Assembly (NCBI GenBank): GCA_933207985.1
Contig: OW240918.1
Coordinates: 116,888,497 to 116,952,496 of the forward strand
Origin: Pelobates cultripes
Taxonomy: Eukaryota > Chordata > Amphibia > Anura > Pelobatidae
Direction: 5' to 3'
DNA length: 64,000 nucleotides
Each line of letters starts with the position of its first letter. The first letter of the stretch is position 1. Position numbers and translations under genes: made by a program. Positions 39,901 through 48,900 of this stretch are shown here, piece by piece. The notes beneath the pieces were generated by a model that was given only the letters and a program-made list of their open reading frames with translations, was not told the DNA's origin and searched no databases.

Positions 39901-42900
39901 AGCCTTCAACGATTGTTTAATTATAAACGCAGTTAACGCATTTTTTTTTTTTTCCAGCAGTCGTAATTACACTACACCAGTTAAAAGTCTGGAAATATCA
40001 TTTTTTGATATGCCATTGTTAATACATTTAATCACATGAGAAAATGCAGCTTCCATATTGCCACCAACTGTTTCAACATGGATCAGTTTATGGAATTTAT
40101 ACCACTTATTCTAGGCTGACACATACTCACTCCACGTGTCCTCTGCGATTTTTGTTTCCCCCATAAGAATTTAACCGGCTACTCCCAGATTAAGTGCTAT
40201 AGGAAATTCCATGCTTGCTTGTTCTACATCTGGTATCAAAATTCTAAATGTGCTGTGTTGAAAACGAGAAATTGCCATCCACAGCCAAATATTATAAATC
40301 AAACCATTCAATAGAATACTAATAAACCCAGCAATGATAGAGACTGCTTAACGGACTCATCTTTGAAAGACCAGAAGACATTTTTCATCTTTTAGCCTAC
40401 CAATTCTTTCAGCTGGCAACCAACACTCAAATGCAAAGGAATCAAGTTATTCCTAGAAATGCCATTTCTCAAGCTGAAGGAATACCAAACTATAAAGCTA
40501 ACACATTCTAAACCTGAACTAGAACCAATAAATGCAAAAATAAAGCTAATGTACAAAAGCATATAAACGAGTTTTTAGAATTAATCAACCATTCAAGGAA
40601 TGCAAAAATGCCTCAAAATAACACATTATCGTACAGCTCACAGGGAGACATTTGTCAAAATAATACTTAAAGGACCACTCTAGGCACCCAGACCACTTCA
40701 GCTTAATGAAGTGGTCTGGGTGCCTGGTCCAGCTAGGGTTAACCCATTTTTTTATAAACATAGCAGTTTCAGAGAAACTGCTATGTTTATGAATGGGTTA
40801 AGCCTTCCCCCTAATCCTCTAGTGGCTGTCTCATTGACAGCCACTAGAGGCGCTTGCGTGCTTCTCACTGCGATTTTCACAGTGAGAGCACGCAAGCGTC
40901 CATAGGAAAGCATTGTAAATGCTTTCCTATGCGACGGGCTGAATGCGCGCAGCTCTTGCCGCGCGTGCGCATTCAGCCTAGGAGGAGAAACGGAGGAGGA
41001 GGAGGAGAGCTCTCCGCCCAGCGCTGGAAAAAGGTAAGTTTTTACCCCTTTCCCCCTTCCAGAGCCGGGCGGGAGGGGGTCCCTGAGGGTGGGGGCACCC
41101 TCAGGGCACTATAGTGCCAGGAAAACGAGTATGTTTTCCTGGCACTATAGTGGTCCTTTAAGAATGAAAAAAAACCAAAGTGAATTGAAACCTTCCAGAT
41201 GTACTGGGAGGAGTCTAAAAGCCGACTTGATGTTCACCTTGGCCATCAGTGCAACCGGAGCGAACTTACGCACCCATCTGAGTGCATTATCAAAAGAATG
41301 TAGGCCACTGAGCAACTGTCCGATCAAATTCATAATTTAATGAAACACCAGCAGAGTATGATAAATGAAGAATTAGCCTGAATGACCCATGCTCTTTCTT
41401 GTGGGAAATAAACCCAGAAGAGACTGCAAAAGGGCCAGCTACCCTACCAAAAATAACTTTTTGCAGCTTCTGACCGACCATCTCTACATCCTGCAAAACA
41501 AATTTAAAATTCTTAAAATTCAACTAGAATTGGTATTTTAAAACCTTCAGCAAAATCCTCAAATGATCTAGCTCTCTCCCAGGTTAAGGTATACCTTCAA
41601 ATAAGGAAGAAGCCTTTCCAGGTGAGCAAGAGCCCATGCTTTTGGAACCTGATCCCTTTCCTGAATGGACCCTGCTACAAATCTTTTATAGCAGTGAAAG
41701 GCAGAATGATTTCCACCATAGTACGAGCACTCATGTTTGAATCTGGGCCATTTACAATGCTCTTCAACAAAGACTTTTTTCATCACTCCCACTGTGCTAG
41801 AAATGCAGACATTAGTAGCTGGTGTAACTGACAAACTCTGAGGCAGCATCAGATTCAGTCAAAAACATCCTTCATTCCCCATCTCAGGAAGGAATGAACC
41901 GCAAGTCTTTGTCTGAGAAGCTCATCATAGTTAAACCATGCTAGACCCAGTGGCGGATCCGGGGGGGGGCAACGGGGCAATTGCTCCCCCTGAGATCCGA
42001 TTCTCTTTCCTGCAGGGCCGGTGCTATCCAAGCGCCGGCCCTGCTAAGTGCCTTCATGGACCAGAGGGGAGGCACATTGCTGGGGGGCCGGCAGGGAGGG
42101 AGGAGGGAGAGGAGACCCGCCTGGTCTCCTCTCGTGAGCATAGAGCGTTGCCGCGGTTCCCACGGCAATGCTCCGTTCTCGCGAGAGTGAACTCTAGCCT
42201 CAGGAGGTGCAGGCTAGAGTTCACTCCCCACTGGAACCACCAGGGATTCCACCGGACCACCAGGGATTTGAAATCCCCCTCACAGGCAAAGGTAAGAAGG
42301 GAGGGGGGATATAAATAATATAAAATAATGTATTTTTAATTTAAAAAAAAACATTTGTTTTGCTCTGCCCCCTCCAACACACACACACACACTTCCCCCA
42401 CAGCCAGCACACACACTTCTTCTCCATACACACTGCACCCACACACTGCACCCCAAGCACACACACTTCTTCTCCATACACACTGCACCCACACACTGCA
42501 CCCCACACACACACACTTCTCCATACACACTGCACCCCCACACACACACTTCTTCTCCATACACACTGCACCCACACACACACACACACACTGCACCCCC
42601 CACACACACTTCTTCTCCATACACACTGCACCCACACACACTGCACCCCACACACACTTCTCCCCCATACACATAGTGCTCCCCCTGAAACACTGCCCCT
42701 TTTTTTATCCACACACTGCACCCCCCATACACACAGTGCTCCCCCATACAAACACTGCACCCCCACACACTTCTCCCCCCCACACACACTACACCCCCAC
42801 ACACTCTGTTCATACACACAGTGCTCCCCCACACAAACACTGAACCCCCATACACCCTTCCCCAACTGCACTCCCATACACACACTGCCCCCACTACACC

Positions 42901-45900
42901 CTCATACACACACTGGGCCCATACACACAGAGTGCTCCCACAGCACCCCACATATACACACTGCACTCCCATGCACACACTACACCCCTCACATAAACAC
43001 ACACTGCCTCCTACACACAGTGCTCCCACTGCACCCCCATATACACACTGTCCCACATGCACTGCCTCCTGTCCACACACACACACTCTCTGCACCCCTC
43101 ACACACTGCCTCACATACCCACCCTGCATCCCTCACACACTCAGTGCCTCCCATACACAAACACACATTACTAGAGGCCCTATCCCCTACCACAGCCCCG
43201 ATCCTGGCAGACCCCAGGTAAATTGTCAAACTGTTCTTAAAAAGTTTGACTATTTACTCTGGGAGGGCGCCTCGGCACTCCTGGCACCAAAACCACTATA
43301 GAGAGCTGTAGTGGTTATTGTGCCTGGATTGTTTCTTTAAATAATCTATGAGTGCCCCTCCCGAGATAAGACTCTGGATCCGCCAGTGGCTAGACCTCCA
43401 AAATTCTTAAAAGCGTCAAGTATTGCCTTTAAATCTTGAAAAAGCCCACTGCATAAGCTTGGCTTCTCTCCGCTCATTACAACTGAGAAAATACAAAGTG
43501 CTTGAAGACAGTTATTAAAGTTAAATGGAATTCACTTACGCCTTTTCTCATCTTTTTCATGCACTGATCTTCTGCTGAAGGCAGAAATGGTAATTTTTCT
43601 TTTGACTTGTGTTGTTAAGTGAAAATATAATGGGATACACTTACCTGCCAGAGCTTTTTTTTTTTACAATACTAATTAATGAATACTTCTTTCTTAACAC
43701 TGCTACTTCCACTACCCCAAGACTGAGCTGGACTCCTTTTCTTCTTAAAAACCTTAACCATCTCAGTCACAGATGCTAATTCTAGCTAGTTCAGTAGTTT
43801 CTTTTTTTTCTCTCCTACTTGCCACCAGAGGTTCCAGCTTTGCCTTGCAACTCCATTTCTTTTGGACTGGCATCTCCTCCAGATGAAGATCACTCCCATC
43901 ATCTGAGCTCTCCTCAATCAGCATGAGAACCTCTTCAGCCAGGCCCTCTACTCTACCATGACCTAGGAGACTGGGAGGAAGTCAGGCTTCTTTTACATCT
44001 ACTTCCTTCCAGGCATTATCCCCTTTATATCAGTAGCCTTGAACTGCATAGCCACATTTTCCCTCTTCTTGCCAGCAGATCGCGACTTCCCTCAGCTATA
44101 TCACTCATGTGCACATGCCTATTCATAGTGTAGAACGTCAGGTCACAATCCGGAACAGAATATATTTTGATATGTAAATTTTGTTTGACAAAATAAGCTC
44201 AAGTGTTAAGATCAAAAAGACAATTCAAACAATGAATGTTAAAAAATAAATATATACCTGTAATGCATGTTTTAGTTCTAAAACTAAAAATTTGTGCTAC
44301 ACATTAACAGGGAAAAAAATGTCCCAATATCTATGCACACTGTAATATTGTACAATATTTACTTTTATAGGACTCATCCTTCAAAAGCGTGTGGGCCTTT
44401 TCAAAGTCTGGATACACCTTATGAATCGATTACCAACTGGATGGCTACCATAAATTTCTTTGTGGATGCAAAATGGATCGTATGGATATATAACAACATA
44501 GTGACAAGTGTTCTCTTCTTCTACATCCTAACTTTGATTATTTTGTAAGTATACACTCATTTTAATATCTATTTTAAGCATCAGTCTCATTAATTTATTA
44601 TAATAATTATAAAGTTTTAAAGCGTCTCTGTCCGCCCCCCAGCCCAATGAATATTTCACAAGAGAAATCTCTAACAATCCAATACAGTTAAAAGATTTCA
44701 TAAGAGAAAGTAGCGACTATTGACAAAGGCCACTGTTAAGGTAATTTTTCCCCTGGCCATCAAGCATTAGATAATCCCATAAATCTATACATATATATAT
44801 TTTTTATATAATTTTTGTGGTAAGTGCTGATACTAACTTACTACAGGTATTGGTAAAATTTAAAGGAGATCTCCAGAAACATTTAGGGGTCCAACGCATG
44901 GTGCAAAAAATAAAATGTCTATTCTAATTCAATCAAAGGAATAAACATGTATCCTAATGCACTTCCTCTGTTAGCATAGAATGTTATGCTACATTATAAT
45001 CTATTCATATCACTGTGTCTGATATATACAAAATAAAATATTGTTTCAGAATCATCTCCTATCTCTATATGCAAATCGTACGAGGTCGGAAGATAATGGT
45101 GAAACACTTGCTAAAGCAGATTGGCAATGTGAGTATAAATTTCTGTATATAGGAGTTTCTGATATAATTAGATTTACTAAAGGAAGCATGTTGGAGGAGA
45201 GATTGTAGCCATATAAGTCCAGTGATGCAAATGTAAAATAACAGATAAAATTAGCATTACGCCAACAGTACATGTAACCAGAAGTTATAGTAAAAACTAT
45301 AAACTAACAATGTTGCAATATGATAAAGTAGCTACAGTGGGACCTTGGTTTACAAATGAAAATCCATTGAAAATAATGCCTCGGTGTACAAAATTGTTTT
45401 CGCAATACAAAGCAAGTTTCCCCAGGATGCATTGCACCTGGGAGGTATATAGCAACGCCCCCTGCATGCTGGAGCCTGTGGGTAGCACATGGCTTCGATT
45501 GTGGAGGTGTTGGAGCAACTTTTGCATCGTGTTTTGGAGCCATTCTGGAAATTATTTGCAGTTATTTTGGGACTTTTTGGTGCATTTCTCAAGCTGTGGA
45601 AAGGAAGGGAGCTGAGCTTTGTCATTTGCATGCCTTTTATTGTGTGTTCTGCATTGTGGGTTGGTTTCCATGCCAGTTCATTTTGACTTTTTTTCTGACC
45701 TCCAGAATGGATTAATTGGTTTTCAATGCATTCCTATGGGAAATTTTTCGCAATAAGAAACGTCCCGGAGAACGCATTAAATTCGTAAACCAAGGTCCCA
45801 CTGTAGTTAGATTTAATTAGCTACTTTTTACACGTACTCTTACCATATCTCTAACACTTGTATATAAGATACATTTATATCCACTTTTAAATGACAGCTG

Positions 45901-48900
45901 AAATATTGTTTATATATGAGTATGGGTGTGACTATGACCCCCATATTGATAAAAGGGAGGTTAAATCCTCCCGCATGCCCCTACTTGAGGCATGTCGTGA
46001 GTAGGGACATGTTGCCACTGGCTGCTCGCTGTCATTTAAAACTACTAGTGACTGGGCAGCTATAAACCCATTTAAGAGACAGATGGCAATAGATGCACTG
46101 GTTGAGACCCAAGCATCATGGGAGTGGCACAAAAGATTAATGATAATAAAAATAACATTTAAAATCATATTAAAGTGGATACCTAGGCAAAAAAAATACC
46201 AACCAGAATTCACTGTCTGAAGTGGTAATAGTGGCTCTGAGACTTACCCAGTCATCCGATGGGGCCAAAAGTCCTCTTGGGTATTGTATGACATATTAAG
46301 AAGACGGCTGGCAATGGGGTTTCCAGACACACTAGTATGAGTGTGCAGGAGCTGTTGGCTGAAGTCACCATCCAGTAGACTTGGGACACTTTCCAGTGGC
46401 TGTTGAGGTGAGCTATAGTCCTTTTTGCCTTGTTATAGGAGCCAAAAGAAGGAGGTACATTTTGGCCAGAAATCCGCTTTTCCAGTTTCGCCATGGTAGA
46501 GGACTGAGGTTTAATAGACTGTGGTAGAGTACGCCATCTTATGAAGGTTGCTGCACCCAGTCGATGAGCCTGCACAGTAGCTGTAGAGACCCTGTAGAAA
46601 TAAAGGGCCCATGAGCCCTAAACATAGAGCAAAATATAGCGATCTGCATAGAGTTCAGACAAGGTGCTCCTTGTAATACCTTTTTTTTAATGAACTTAAA
46701 AAAAGCTTGCCATTGCAATATTCTGTTAGTCCAATAAAAACCATATGACAAGATACTAATTTCATCTGTCTTTTTACATCTGAGTAGTTTGTTAATATAT
46801 CTAAAGTATTCAAATTCTTTGGCATAATAATACATGTATATTCCCAGGACTCAATATTTTTTATTCACTAGCCAACGGTCAGTGGAAATTCAGACATAAT
46901 TGCTTAGGAGGATCCTCCATACTCTATAAAAACAGTGGCTTATTGTAACAGTGCGATATCTGCAGAGGAATGGAATTAAAGGAACTTTCCAAGGGCTTAT
47001 AACCATTACAGCCCTTTGTAGCGGTCATGGTACCAGACGTGCCCTCATACCATCTTGTGGTAAATGGTCAAATAGTTTTACAGTTTGACAACTTACCTGG
47101 TCCAGCTGGGTGCCCAGGGCCACAGCCCCTGCTTCTGGTCTTTTCCAGCAGGAGAATCTGATTAGCTCTACAGAGCTAAGCAGGGCTATGTAGGACTGCA
47201 CTTATTGGAGAAGATGGACTGCGAATGTGGTACAGGTTCCCTTGGGACCAAGATGGTTGTCAAAGTATGTTTAAACAACTTGACTATGTCCCATGGAACA
47301 TCGGCAGAGCACTGCTGGCACCGTAATCACTGGAGTAGTTAAGATGCTTGGAGTGCTCCTTTAAACTAGAAAAACACTGCAATTTCCTCTTCTTCCACCT
47401 ATTAGACAGTCACTGTGAGTGTGCTTGGTGGCAAAAAAACAGTATGACTCCCCAGTACTGCAGGAGTTACACTGTAGACCAGGGCATCGAAGGTTGGTCT
47501 TGATGGTTCTCATCCCCTCAAATGACCCAAGTTGGAAAGGTGGACATAAGATAATTCTAATTAAAGTTTGGGGTAAAGAGTAAGCATACAATGTTAAATT
47601 AAATCTGATTTTCAGTTTCATCTTATTCATCTACACTTCCTTGTTTTTTGTTTTTTGCAGGAAGGAAATGATAAAGTTTTTCTACTCAAAGAATTACGAA
47701 AAACTCACAATTCACATATAGCACCTGCCATTGTCCCTTACGAGAAACAGGTATATTTGCATTATAAACATAGAACATGTAATTGTGTGTCCACAGGAGC
47801 TTCATGATGCATTAAACAATTGGGAATCGATTTGAATCTTATCCATGTAATTTGAACAACTACTTGTGATATTTTAAATCTTATTTGCATATTTAATTAT
47901 ATGACTGACTAACTATTATGGTTTGCTTTTACTAATTTGATTTTGGGGGTGAGGCAGATAAGAGTTGTTCAGACCTGTCATTCCTCATATCCACCGCTGG
48001 GTGGAGTACCTTGAATATTTCTCAAACTACGGCCACAATTGGATCCCTTAAGGATGGAGGCGATTCTAAAAGTTCTGACCAAAACACAATCTAGAATCTA
48101 TCTAATATCTTTCAAGAGAAAACATGCGGAGTTTCACCAAAAAGGGCACTAGCAGAGAGAGAGAGAGTCCAGAGCACCACAAACTAAATGTAAAACAAAA
48201 TTTGTGCATAAAATCATAATCTAAAAGGAGTAGATGAAACATGTTGTTTCGGCTGAAAATTAGGCCTGGGGTGGGGGGCCAAAGCAAAGTCTCTTGTGTG
48301 ACTTTCAGCCTATGCATGCTATATGCAAAACGCAGCCCCTGACTATGGCGCAATTCAGCGGACCAGGAGGCAGTGAAGTAGTAACTGGATGGTATGTTAG
48401 GCCCTTTGCCACATGTGGTTTTCTTGCTGAAGACCTCCAAGGAGTCCTCTGTCTTGGTTGGCACTGGTGTATAGATTTATGCGCTGCTTTCCCTGGTTGC
48501 CGCTGGCGCCATTTAAGTCTCTTGAGGCAGGTCATGTTGGGGTCTGCGGCCATGCGTGTGCTCTTGGGACCGCTGGGTCGCCGTGCAAATGAGCGGTGCA
48601 GTAAGGCTAGTGGGGTAAGCTGGAGGTACAGGTGCGGCACAGCAAGCCTTACCAGAATTCTTTGCAGAGGCAATTCAGCTGTTGCTGCTCTCTGGACCCT
48701 TCACTCTGATGAATTCAGGGACACGCGGTCTCTGCCATTATGGATGCCTTGTGCTGAGATGCCGCTGGGAACGCAGAAGCACCGCATGCTCTCTGTGCAG
48801 GTAAGGAGCCCTCCTGGTGGGGACCGGGATCACCCCCACCGGTCCATAGGGGTACAGCGGGGCTGGAACTCCATGTTAGTTCAAGTACGTGCACGTTAGG

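Larger units (their letters stand above)
37610..44150 (-). mobile_element. DIRS-like tyrosine-recombinase retrotransposon, degenerate and interrupted
   Basis: The pieces lie in DIRS order on the minus strand: gag-like zinc-knuckle region (41849-41568, continuing upstream past 43389), reverse transcriptase (41523-41163), RNase H-like/early region (40660-40150), tyrosine recombinase (about 40150-39738 and 38835-38420) and a C-terminal extension (38407-37800) resembling the SGNH-hydrolase-like tail of some frog DIRS elements. Two hAT elements and one T2 element split it. Many stops and frameshifts show it is inactive. Outer boundaries are estimates. It occupies most of TMC5 intron 16, in antisense. 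Confidence 0.75.

Noticed and set aside
42341..43301. Long open frames on both strands (up to 313 codons)
   Set aside because: They translate an ACAC/GTGT minisatellite inside a hAT element, giving only His/Thr/Pro or Cys/Val/Gly repeats.
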